DNA from: Dicyema japonicum
Taxonomy: Eukaryota > Dicyemida > Rhombozoa > Dicyemidae
Length of the DNA: 64,000 bases
Reading direction: 5' to 3'
Assembly (NCBI GenBank): GCA_011109175.1
Contig: RDEW01000029.1
Location: forward strand, 774,052-838,051
Every line of letters starts with the position of its first letter. Positions within the stretch are counted from its first letter, which is position 1. A model generated the notes under the pieces. It saw only the letters and a program-made list of their open reading frames with translations, did no database searches and had not been told where the DNA came from. Positions 11,150-21,263 of the stretch are shown here, one piece after another. Position numbers and translations under genes: made by a program.

Positions 11150-12815
11150 CAAGACTTTTTCAGATAAATTCGATAAAGACCGAGGGTACTTATTGCAAGA
11201 AGAAATAAACTAAAGAAAACTATAGATAAAACAGCATCCTTGAATACTGAAATTACACATCTGAATAAGGAAATTACCAAAAGGATCAGAAATAAAAACA
11301 AAAAAATTGGGAGGCTGCTTTGCATATATGTAAACAGACATGCGAAGACATCATCCTTAAGGAGAACACTACGGAAACTCAAAAAGATTCCCAAATAACA
11401 TACACCAGGTAATAATCCTGACACAATTATGAAATTTTATGTCAGTTTAAGCCACAAACATAATTGAAACTGGATCATCAACCGAAACACAAAAAAATCC
11501 ATTCATCGAATATTTCAAACCACTGGATGTATTTCATGCAATTAAATACATGAAAAATACAAAATTCAAAGGGCAATATCGATTCTTTGTGGCCTTTCAA
11601 GAAGATTGGAAAATTAATCCTCACAATATTACTCATTCGCTTGATCTTGCAAGTTTCCAACATGGCTTCAGATCGGGATACTCAACTTCACACATCTAAC
11701 AAAACTAACTCAGTTCATCTCGGATGGACAGAACTACTCAAAACCACATAAAAGAACGGTACTTGTCGCTCTGGATATCGAGAAGGCGTTTGATTCAGTA
11801 CCCAGGAAGACTCTAACAACAAAAATTTTTGACACCGATATCCATCCGAAAATCCAGATGTGGCTGGCCAATTTCATTAATGGTAAAAGAGCCCTAGTTA
11901 TCATGAATAATAGAAAATCAAGATAACAATACCTCCCCAACGGGTCCCTCAAGGATCCCCTTTATCACCAACCTTGTTCAATTTATTTACAAGAGACCTT
12001 CCAAATCCAAAAATCCGAAATACCATCCCTTCTGTTTTATGCCGACGATCTCATTGTCGCCAGCAAGACACCAAGACCATAAAGAAGCTGCGCGAAAGGT
12101 TCAGGAGACGCTCGACATTATGAACCCATGGATTCTCAAAAACCACATGAAAATATTCCCTGGGAAGTCGAGCATTGCGATTATCTCCTCCTACAGGAAA
12201 CATACATCCTTCGATCCTAAATTAACTTGGAATGGAGAGCTTATCTCAGTTAATAAGAACCCATCAATCCTTGGAGTTACATATGACCCGTTGATGACGT
12301 CCACATATCATGTAAACACAATAATTACAAGAGTTCAAAAAAAGATGGGAATCCTAAAGACCATTGCTAGATTTCCAATATCTTCACTTTCTCATCTCAA
12401 ATTATTATACAAACAGTATATTTTACCGACAATGGAACATGCATGTACGGCGTACACCCTTGTCAGCATCCACGCAGAACAAATTAGAGGTCATACAAAA
12501 CCAATGTTTCCGGATCCTTCTTAAACGTGACAGAATGACCCTTACGTCGAAAATGAGGAACACATTAGATCTCAAAAGTTATGGACATCTCGGTGACGAA
12601 CAACAAAAATTCTTGAAAATGGTGCGATCTTCTGGTAGCCCTTTTGAAGATGAGTTTTTTGCCTACCAGAAGTATGCTCGCAATTTCACTTTTTGGACGA
12701 TCATAAAAGATTGCAGACAAAATCGGAAACAAAGAGGACGCACTGACACCGGGATCACTTAATTAGACGATAACTTTTTCCTCTTTCCTGCATTTCCGGG
12801 GTTATATTAATAATA
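11150..12815 (+). mobile_element. jockey/I-like LINE (family with GIT C-terminus), decayed
   Basis: The EN-RT linker reads TEITHLNKEITKRIRNKNKK near 11240. RT motifs follow in shifting frames: TVLVALDIEKAFDSVPRK near 11760, RVPQGSPLSPTLFNLF near 11945, LLFYADDLIVASK near 12030, KSSIAIISSYRKHTSF and NPSILGVTYDPLM near 12270. The C-terminal region LLYKQYILPTMEHACTAYT is near 12405 and the protein ends GIT before a tail of gggatcactta and (TAA)n. At least four frameshifts are present. The minus-strand hydrophobic ORF at 11149-11424 is an antisense artefact of the Lys-rich linker. Confidence 0.8.
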
Positions 12816-12827
12816 ATAAAGAATAAA

Positions 12828-13045
12828 AATTAACCTGGACAGGCTTAATGCCTGGATAATAGAAAACTGGCTGGTGGTGAATGCAGAGAAGTCGTCTACG
12901 TCACTATTTACCTCTGACAAAAGATTGGGAAGGAAGACAGTCACCTTGAAGTTAAACAAGGTCAGCATCCCATTCAACAGATGTCAAAGGATCTTGGGAG
13001 TGACAATTGATATGCATCTCTGTTTACAAACCTATTATTGAAATG
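12828..13045 (+). mobile_element. jockey/I-like LINE thumb fragment
   Basis: One frame reads NLDRLNAWIIENWLVV, then EKSSTSLFTSDKRLGRK and RCQRILGVTIDMHL. This matches the region after the YADD box in the copies at 12.1 kb and 55.8 kb. It is truncated at both ends. Confidence 0.65.
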
Positions 13046-13432
13046 CGAGAAAAAACTGAACGAATTGAAAAGTTTATCGGGAATATGAAAACAATGTTTT
13101 TGTTGCAAAACAAAGTCTTGATTTCTTTATTATCTTTTCAGGTAAATTTTAGTCATATTTTAGGACTTCGTGGATTTTAGTATTTTTTGTTAGTTTCAGT
13201 GAGGTAATTAAATACATTTTTATTGTTTTTACAAGTTTTCAAGGTTTGTTTATTCTCCTTCTGAATATTATGAGCATAAAGCAAACTAATCGGCATGTGT
13301 TCACACATAAATAACACAATTTACTAATATTTCTGATTTTCATTTGATATAATATGTTTGTGTACATTTTGCCTTCTATACGATTACAAGATGAGCTTCT
13401 AATATCTTGGTCCTCTTCGATTTCTGCGTTAG

Positions 13433-13775
13433 TAAGCCGGGTGGCTTAGTGGTTAGGTGTCGGGCTTAAGTGGCTTAGGCTACGGGTTCGAATCTCGCTG
13501 CTGTTCTCCTGGTGGAAGGTTCCACGCATCTACGATGCAGAAATGGTTTGACGAGTGACGTCGTCATCAGTGAATACTCACTGCGGAACTGGATTGTCTA
13601 GAAAGGACACTCACACAAGAAAAAGAAAAAAAGTGAAGATCATTCCTCGATTAGTTAAAATTAACTGTTCTTTACTTAAATAAAGTGTGTGTCCTGCCTA
13701 TGCGGAGCTATAAAATACTATGGCTCTCGTGAAAATGCTTTATATAATCCCGGCCTGACAAATTTGTAAGAGACC
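13433..13775 (+). repeat. tRNA-derived SINE, type 1
   Basis: The head carries an RNA polymerase III box A (tggcttagtggttagg, 13442-13457) and box B (ggttcgaatc, 13484-13493). A body follows with ggtggaaggttccacgcatc and gtttgacgagtgacgtcgtc. The last 60 bp (tgcggagctataaaatacta..) resemble the 3' tail of the RTE-like LINE at 25.95 kb. The minus-strand copy at 27.65-28.0 kb shares the head and body. Confidence 0.7.
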
Positions 13776-13789
13776 GGCGAGTATTAAGT

Positions 13790-14161
13790 AGGATGCAACA
13801 AATGCCTGTAGCTTTCATAGATCAGTAAGTCTTGGCATTGTAGACGAATACTGTAATTCAAGAATATTCAAAAAGGTGAATTACTGTCAATTTGGAAGAG
13901 TTGCAAAAGGAATAGAAAACATTTTTACAAGTTCACTTATGTTTGTAGAGAGGGGTGGTGCCCACATCGTAGATGAGCCAGGTTCACTCAGTCCATCGGA
14001 AGAGAGGATTTTGATTAGAGAAGAGGGCCCGCTGTAGGATTTTATTATCATCGATTCTACTCTCTTAAAACATGGCATCCTAACGAAAAAAGTTATTAGA
14101 ATTCTCAAGAACCCACATATCAATCACAGACTACGTATGCGAATTATTGAGAAAATAATTT
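13790..14161 (+). pseudogene. unrecognised coding-like stretch with one stop
   Basis: Not recognised. One plus frame is open from 13790 to the TGA at about 14161 except for a single TAG near 14035. It reads VSLGIVDEYCNSRIFKKV, NYCQFGRVAKGIENIF, HIVDEPGSLSPSEERIL and LKNPHINHRLRMRIIEKII. No Met precedes it and no tiny intron removes the TAG. The amino-acid composition looks protein-like. It could be a broken host exon or part of an unidentified transposon. Confidence 0.3.
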
Positions 14162-14411
14162 GAAACGACCATGAGAATTATCTGTCATTTATATGTATAC
14201 TTCCGGGAATGAAAGAGGAAAGATCACATCACCTTTATCGTACAAAATATCATATTTTTAAGACTATAAGGTTTATTCTTAGAGCATTCCTATTAACCAA
14301 AAAAGGAATGCATCTCATTGCGGAGGTTTCTTTTTCCAGCATAGCCTCAAAGCTAACAGACAAAGAAATCCTTCCTGCGGGGTTCAATCAATTTCAGCTA
14401 CTTTAGAATAC

Positions 14412-14807
14412 TAATTGAGCTTAAATGACACAGTTAATTAAATTCAGTAATTGGGCTTAAATGACTCAGTAAACTAAATTCAGTAATTGGGCTTAAATGA
14501 CTCAGTAAACTAAATTCAGTAATTGGGCTTAAATGACTCAGTAAACTAAATTCAGTAATTGGGCTTAAATGACTCAGTAAACTAAATTCAGTAATTGGGC
14601 TTAAATGACTCAGTAAACTAAATTCAGTAATTGGGCTTAAATGACTCAGTAAACTAAATTCAGTAATTGGGCTTAAATGACTCAGTAAACTAAATTCAGT
14701 AATTGGAATTAAATGACCCAGTTAACTAAATTCAGTAATTGGGGTTAAATGACCCAGTTAACTAAATTCAGTAATTGGGCTTAAATGACTCAGCAAACTA
14801 AATTCAT
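14412..14807. repeat. 36-bp tandem satellite, 11 copies
   Basis: Eleven head-to-tail units of 36 bp follow the consensus attgggcttaaatgactcag plus taaactaaattcagta. Units 2-8 are almost identical; the outer units differ at a few sites (tgacccag, tgacacag). Most units contain TGACTCA, the AP-1/CREB-family core site. Copies are adjacent with no unique spacers. Confidence 0.95.
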
Positions 14808-14819
14808 TACTGTAAGTTG

Positions 14820-15285
14820 TTCATATGATTAAGACCCGGAGACTCGGTTCTTGCCAACTAAAGAGCAGAGTTTAAATATTTTATAGGAATAACGACTGAT
14901 GATGCTATTTTAAGGACTAAATGGTGAGATTAGCTGATTCAAGTCGCATAGAAGAGGTAATGTGAGGTAGACGAAAGATCATTGTCATTAATCTTTATAA
15001 TTAAGCTATTAATGATCTTGGGATTTGTCTGATAAAAAATGTTTTCAAGGATACTCTAATAAACAAGTTTAGAAATGAGGATTTTTTTTCTGTAATAACA
15101 GTTTCCATATTATTAGACTTCATGTCTTTACATTCTCCACTTTCTGTTATAGAAGACATATAGTAAAAACTATGTTATAATAATATCCACTGGACATTTG
15201 ATTGTAGTAATTATATTTATAAATCTTAATATTTCAACTTTTGAAAAGCACCAATTAATTCTAATTAATTCAATATTATATATTG
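14820..15285. other. AT-rich stretch without a supported gene
   Basis: Nothing coding was recognised. It lies between the satellite and the duplicated terminal exons of the lectin-like gene. Confidence 0.3.
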
Positions 15286-15289
15286 TTCA

Positions 15290-15552
15290 CCTATAACCTA
15301 GTTACAAGTTACATTCATAAATATGTGACCTATATTTGAAAACCAGTATTAACCCCATAAAACACAAACAATTAACTAATTTAATTATTTTTTCTGCTTT
15401 TGAAACGACTATAGAGTTTAAATATTTTTTTATTTTGTACAAACATCGTTTTTTCTAAACTTTTTTATATAAAATACATCAAAATGGTAAGACAAAATAA
15501 AACTCCACAAAGAAACCCTAATAAAATCCCTGAAAATTAAAAATTTTAAAAT
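15290..15552 (-). pseudogene. orphan copy of lectin-gene terminal exons
   Basis: This ~255-bp block is about 85% identical to the terminal exons and 3' flank of the C-type lectin gene at 18.69-18.97 kb. On the minus strand an acceptor (ttttcag) precedes an exon reading ILLGFLCGVLFCLTILM, the TM helix. A 23-nt GT-AG intron and a tail exon follow. The tail is out of frame relative to the intact gene because one A is missing. No upstream exons are attached. It is best read as one half of an old tandem duplication that the adjacent LINE later split. Confidence 0.75.
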
Positions 15553-15564
15553 AACCTAGTTAAA

Positions 15565-18500
15565 AAAAAAACGTGTTGTCGTTGTGTTGTTGTTTTTCGC
15601 CTATTGTGATTATTTTCCTATTTTTGACTTTCTCTTATTGACTATTTTCGCCTATTGAGACTATTATCCTATTCTTGATTTTCGCCTATTGAGATTATTC
15701 CCCTATTATTGATTTTCGCCTATTGTTGATTCAGTGGAATGTTACTCGAAAAGTCATCGTCTAATTGCTCTGCCTGCAACATGAGCAATTTGAGAAAGTT
15801 TGGAATTTCTTGTTCTGCCTGTGGAGTCTTCTTTCACCTCGGGTGTTTGAAGCTCTCTCAGGTCTCTATCCGTGCTCTTGGGTATGGCACTGCCGCTCGT
15901 GCCTTGGAATTGGTTCGGGGTTTCCTAATGGTCACGCGAGTGCATGTACCTCCGGGGAAGACCTTTCCCATTTGGATCCAGATTCGCTGCTCAAAATTAT
16001 CAATGAACGCCGGTCATCGAGGAGTATCCCGGTGAAGATCCCTAAATCTGCCCGCCCCCTAGCTGCCGAAGCCTTAACTAAAGCAATCGACGATGCACTC
16101 CGCTCCGACTCTATAAACGACTGAATACGTTTGTTTAATTTTGCTCCTTTCGCTCTTGGCTCCTCCAGAGATCGCAATCGGAAAGAGTCTCTCTTGATTG
16201 AGATGAAGAACAACATCCGCGCATTTATAGATGGAACTCACTTTACGGACCTCACGTCCTTCTGCATCCGTGCAACTGAGACTGGAGTTCAACTCGGGAA
16301 ACGGAGATTCTTCGCCTAAGAAGGACCGGACGATCGAAGTTGCTTGAAGGAGGAACCCGATCCGCATTGAAGGCCCTCTCACTCTCAGATGGACCACGCA
16401 ATCCAACCATTGTTACAAGACTCTATTGGGGAAACATCCACCCTCTCCGAATGACCTACGCCTTTGCTCGCCCCATCAGAAGTGAGCCCTTTGACCACGT
16501 CGCCTGAGGATGTCATCACGGCGTTATGGAACTTTGCACCAAGTAGCTGTTGAGGTCTCGATGGCTTAAGGCCCGGCCATCTTAAAGACCTTATTTCATC
16601 GACTATTGGAGACCAAGCAAGTCGTCTTTTATACTCACTCACTTCTCTTATGAACAGGATATTATCTGGACATCTACCTGATTTGATACGCCATATCTTG
16701 TTTTCGGCTAGTCTGATTGCCGTCGACAAGAAGGGCGGTGGAATCCGCCCGATCGCGGTCGGATTCACTTTCAGAAGACTAGCAGCCAAGATTGCTTTCA
16801 GATTTTCTACGTCAATCTTGTCAAAATCCTTACTTCCCAGTCAAGTTGGAGTCGGAGTTCGTCTTGGATGTGAGGCAGCCGTTCACTCCGTCAGAAGATT
16901 CAGGAACAGCAGCATTCAAGACTTTAAAAGGCACATTATGGTAAAACTGGACATCAAGAACGCTTTTAACAGCTTAAGAAGAGACTGCATTCTGGAGGCC
17001 TGCAAGGAAAGATGTCCGTACATATTTGAACTGGTCAATTATTCATACGGAAAACCTTCATCACTATTGCACGGGGATTTCATAGTTCCATCGTCCTCAG
17101 GTGTTCAACAGGGCGACCCCCTCGGACCACTGCTGTTCTCCCTCGGCATTGAGAGGATCACGAAGCTCTCTAGATGCCCACTCAACATCTGGTACCTCGA
17201 TGACGCTGTCTTAGGAGGTCCCCCGGAAACGGTCTTCCAGGACTTAGAAGTACTCATCCCCGCGCTGTCCGAGGTGGGTCTTCAGTTGAATATAACGAAA
17301 TGTGAAATAACAAACTGTGGTCTTGCTGACGATGACTTCTCTTCAATTGTTCAAAAATTTTACTCCTTGTTTCCCGGTGGGATTTCGACCCCTGAAAATG
17401 AATTGATTTTTCTTGGATCCCCGATCACTAGTAATGCGATGAAGCATGTCCTCCTTGACAAAAAACGACTCCTATGCGATTCGCTGGAAAGATTACAGCT
17501 GCTGGACTTGCACACAGCACTATTCCTATTGAAAAGAAGTCTCAACATCCAGAGAATCTCCTATCTACTAAGGACAGCTCCATATTATTCTCAACTGGAG
17601 CTGCTCGAGAATTTTGATTTGTCTCTCCTCAGCTCGACGGAGCAAATATTTAATGTCCGATTCGACGATGATACATGGATGCAGGCTACACTCCCAGTTA
17701 GATTCGGGGGTCTTGGAATCCGTCGAACTTTGGACGTCTCACTTCCCGCTCATTTATCATCACTCACGGCCTGCGAACCTTTGGTCAGGAGGATTCTACA
17801 CTCCCCACCCGAATTCTCAACTGACCAAGAGATAATCCACGCACGAGAAGCCTGGAATGCCACCAACCTCCCCCTGCCTCCTTCCCAAGATCGCCAGCGA
17901 AACCTGGACAACTTATTATGCTGGAAATCATTTGGACTCCTACTGGAATCTGCCAATCAGCACCGACGCGCTTGTTTGCTTTCGGGGGCTTCCCCTGAGA
18001 GCGGAGCTTGGCTAAACGCCATCCCCAATGGAGCTTTGGGCACTTTTCTGGATGATGAATGCGTTAGAACTGGTATCTCTCTGCGGCTGGGACTAAAAGT
18101 ATGTGTACCTCACCCGTGCCGATGTGGTCCTGATAGACTGCTATGGCCTGCACCCTCTCGCCTGCAGGAGGAGCGCTGGCAGATCCCCAAGGCACAAGGC
18201 TCTGAATGAAATTGTCAGGCGAGCTATGGATGCTGCTGGATACTCGGCCATTCTTGAACCGGTCGGGTTATGCAGAAGTGACGGGAAACGACCGGACGGG
18301 ATGACCATATTTCCATTTGAGGCCGGGAAACCACTGGTTTGGGATGTGACATGTACAGACACGTTCGCCCAGAAAAATCTTCACGAGAGTGCTACAAGGG
18401 CCTGTTCAGCATCCGTAAAGGCGGAGAAGGCCAAACTCGTTAAATACGTCGACCTTCCCGATGATGTCAAATTTGTTCCCCTTGCTATGGAGACTTCCGG

Positions 18501-18701
18501 ATCCTACTCCCCCTCTACACTCGAGTTTTTCGGACGTCTTGGAAACCGGATCACCTCATGCACTGTAGATCTCCGTGAACGCCGCTGGCTATTTGAGCGA
18601 ATTTCGCTCGCAATTTTGAGAGGGAACAGCCACGCAGTGAGGGCGGAAACTACCTGACTTCTATTGTTTAAATTTACTTGTCAATAAAGTCAAAATTTAA
18701 A
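15565..18701 (+). mobile_element. PHD-RT-RLE LINE (R2-superfamily-like), best copy
   Basis: A PHD-type zinc finger lies at 15760-15915 (CSAC, ISCSACGVFFHLGC, then WHCRSC after a frameshift). A linker with FNFAPFALGS is near 16130. A 519-codon ORF at 16650-18209 holds the reverse transcriptase: VDKKGGGIRPIAVG, KLDIKNAFNSLRRD, SGVQQGDPLGPLLFS, the catalytic WYLDDAVLGG, GLQLNITKCEI and FLGSPI. It ends in a CRCG knuckle. After a frameshift, 18103-18657 encodes a restriction-like endonuclease: GLHPLACRRSAGR, KRPDG, LVWDVTCTDTFA and AKLVKY, ending ILRGNSHAVRAETT. The element lies between two copies of aacctagttaaa (15553-15564 and 18702-18713), a plausible target-site duplication. Frameshifts before and after the RT ORF make it inactive. 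Confidence 0.9.
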
Positions 18702-18786
18702 AACCTAGTTAAACAAGTTTACATTCTTAAATATAAGTGACCTGTTTTTGAAAACCAGAATTAAGCCATAAAACAAAAAAGATTCA

Positions 18787-19927
18787 CTATTTAACTATTT
18801 TTTTCTGCTTTTGATTGATTCCTCCATGAAGTGTAGCTGTTTTTTCATTTTTGTGAAAATATCGTTTTTTTCTGAATTTTTTTATATAAAAAACCTCAAA
18901 ATGGAAGGACAAAATAAAACTCCACAAAGAAACCCTAATAAAATTCCTGAAAATTAAATAATTTAAAGTAACCAATATAATTTAATAGACCTTTAGAGCA
19001 TTCTGACTCGACTGAATGTGCAGATTCTGATCCACTTAGTTTAGAAATATTTGAAGGTTTATTTGTTGTTGAAATCATTTGTATCGATTCTTCCATAACT
19101 ATAGATTTTAAGGTGGTACTAGTTGGGGTTTCTTCAGTTGCTTGGTTAGTAGTTGCAGAAATTGGGGTCGGACTATAAGCGGTTGTTTCTGTCGTTCTTT
19201 TAGTAGTTTCAGAAGTTGAGATCTGACTATTAGCGGTTGTTTCTGTCGTTCTTTTAGTAACTTCAGAAGTTGAGATCGGATCACTAGCAGTTGTTTCTGT
19301 CGTTCTTTTAGTAGTTTCAGAAGTTGAGGTCGGATCATCAGCGTTTGTTTCTGTCGTTCTTTTAGTAGCTTCAGAATTGGAGGTATGACTATTACTGATC
19401 ATTCCGACTGGCTTTTTAGTAAATGTAATGGTTGTTTGTGGTAGAGCATCTGTTTATTAAAGCATAAACTTACTTGTTTGACATGCGAATCCTTGAAAAT
19501 ATTGAGAATTATAACAATTACAACGTTTCCATCGCCAAGCAAAATATTTTGATAGACAAATACAGTTTTCAAAAGTAGAATAAGGATCGGGAACAAAGTC
19601 TGTATAATTCAAAGGTTTTCCTTGAAAGTAAAAAACTTATCTACCATTAAACATCCAGACCGAATTTTCATAATATCCAGCTATGTAGATACGAGTATTA
19701 TCATCAAAATGCCTTGTATTTAAATATGCACTAATATTCGTTGAAGTTTCATCTGATTCAATTAATGCCTAAAATATCAATGAAGATTACAATTTCCGCT
19801 CTCATTTGGCTGCATAACTTTTTAGCATCGAAATAACTTATTTGTTGAATAACAAAATAATAGCAGAATAGGTTATGCTCAAACACATTATTTCCATATG
19901 TATTCTTAACAGGACATTCACAAAAAA
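18787..19927 (-). CDS. C-type lectin-like membrane protein with Thr-rich stalk
   Basis: Minus-strand exons 19791-19927, 19645-19768, 19474-19620, 18973-19449, 18895-18946 and 18787-18871 are separated by GT-AG introns of 22, 24, 24, 26 and 23 nt. All restore the frame. The first three exons form a C-type lectin-like domain: ECPV start, AKKLCSQM, IYIAGYYENSVW, ENCICL and a final Cys in GFACQT. Exon 4 is a Ser/Thr-rich stalk with four repeats close to TKRTTETTAxxPxSTSE. Exon 5 is a single TM helix (ILLGFLCGVLFCPSIL), and exon 6 is a basic cytoplasmic tail (RKKRYFHKNEK). This is a cell-surface receptor or adhesin layout. The signal-peptide exon was not found upstream; a LINE fragment starts at about 20066. 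The 3' end is tandemly duplicated at 15.3 kb. Confidence 0.8.
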
Positions 19928-20065
19928 CTAAAAAATATCAAAATAAAATAATCAGAAATGATTAAAACAAAAAGGTTATACATAATTGGGTCAAACATTT
20001 AGGTATTATTTATTTTATGAAAATTATTCATTATTTTTATTTTTAATTACAATTTTATTAAAAAA

Positions 20066-21262
20066 TTACGTGTCTGTTGGCGGTTGTTGTTGCGCTCATC
20101 GTTCCCACTTCGAGGAAAAAAGTACCAGCCAGGTCAACTGATATTTGTTCGTCTTGTCGGCTTGTCAGAACTCAGAAGCGTGGGATTTCCTGCTCTGCTT
20201 GTGAAGATTTTTTTTACCTCGGTTGTATCAAGTTATCCCAAGCCTCAACGAGCGTGCTTGGAGTATTGCACTGCCAGTCATACCTTGGCCTAAGCAGGGA
20301 GGTTTCCCCTGCCCGCGCCAATGTTAACTCTCCCGTTAATTGCCAATCAACCACTGACTCTGAAATGTTGATACGCCTCATCTCTGAGTTACTTTCTTCC
20401 CGGACTATCCCTGTGAGGATTCCCAACGGCCGTACTACCTGTCGCTGCGGAGGCTCTTTCCAAAACGACCGAAGACGCCATCTGGACTAACGCAGTACTT
20501 GATTGGATACGCTTATTTAGTTTTGCGCCTTACGCTTGATCGAGATGGTCACGGAAGGTAGTCTCTCGCTACTACCATGAGGACCAACATTCGTTCTTTT
20601 TTGGGAGGTATCCATATCCCCAGTTGTCCTATGGCTTTTAATCATACGAGGGAAATATGTGATCAAGACGAGAGAGTCGAAGTGCTAAGTCTCAAGAGAA
20701 CTGTTCGGTCGAAGTTAATCAAAAGTAGCACCCGAATAGCCATCAGATCACCTTCCTCAAGTGGAACGCGAAAACCGATTCCCGACGCATACAATAGTTT
20801 ACTGACCAAACATCCTCTGCCACCCCAAAACCTACGCCCAGTGGCTCCCCCATCCGGAGTTAGTCCCTAATTGCATCAAACGATGAAGTTCTCCTCGCAA
20901 TACGTAATTTTGCCCGTAGTAGCAGTGGTGGGCTCGACGGAATGAGACCTGGCTACCTGAAGGATATACCTCTTTGTCCATAAGAGACCAGGAACTTAGT
21001 CATATAAATTAAATTACTTCACTTATGCACTGGATGATGTCTGGAGTTCTTCCCGAAGTTATCCACCATGTCATGTTCTCCGCCAATTTGATAGTCTTTG
21101 ATAAGAAGGAGGCGGAGTACGACCAGTTGAGGTCGGGTTTGTCTTCAGATGACTGGCTGCCAAAATTGCCTCCAGACATTCTATTCCACTCGTCACAAAA
21201 TTCTTGAACCCCCCTCAAGTAGGTGTCGGTATTCGCTTGGGAAGCGAGATGTGAAACCATTC
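20066..21262 (+). mobile_element. PHD-RT-RLE LINE, 5' fragment
   Basis: The PHD-type finger is at 20130-20280 (ICSSCRLV, ISCSACEDFFYLGCIKLS, then a Cys-Gln-Ser in place of the last CxxC). The N-terminal region follows, then remnants of the pre-RT block near 21025-21110 (MHWMMSGVLPEVIHHVMFSA, FDKKEAE). It is parallel to the copy at 15.6 kb but broken by frameshifts, and it ends where a different LINE begins. The missing 3' half suggests that LINE inserted into it. Confidence 0.8.
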
Positions 21263-21263
21263 A

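Noticed and set aside
11149-11424. Hydrophobic 91-codon minus ORF resembling a membrane protein
   Set aside because: It is antisense to the Lys/Asn-rich linker of a LINE.
13433-13500. tRNA gene
   Set aside because: Boxes A and B are present but the acceptor stem does not pair and the unit continues into a repeated SINE body; the same holds at 27.98, 34.4, 35.76 and 41.9 kb.
14412-14807. CRISPR-like regularly repeated array
   Set aside because: Units abut with no unique spacers and the host is eukaryotic; it is a satellite.
15544-15560. Conserved 19-residue plus-strand micro-ORF (QNKTPQRNPNKIPEN) in both 255-bp repeats
   Set aside because: It is antisense to the TM exon of the lectin-like gene, whose conservation explains it.
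18935-19402. Stand-alone 155-residue Thr-rich protein
   Set aside because: Flanking tiny introns join it to lectin-domain and TM exons; it is one exon of a larger gene and its last 12 codons are intron.
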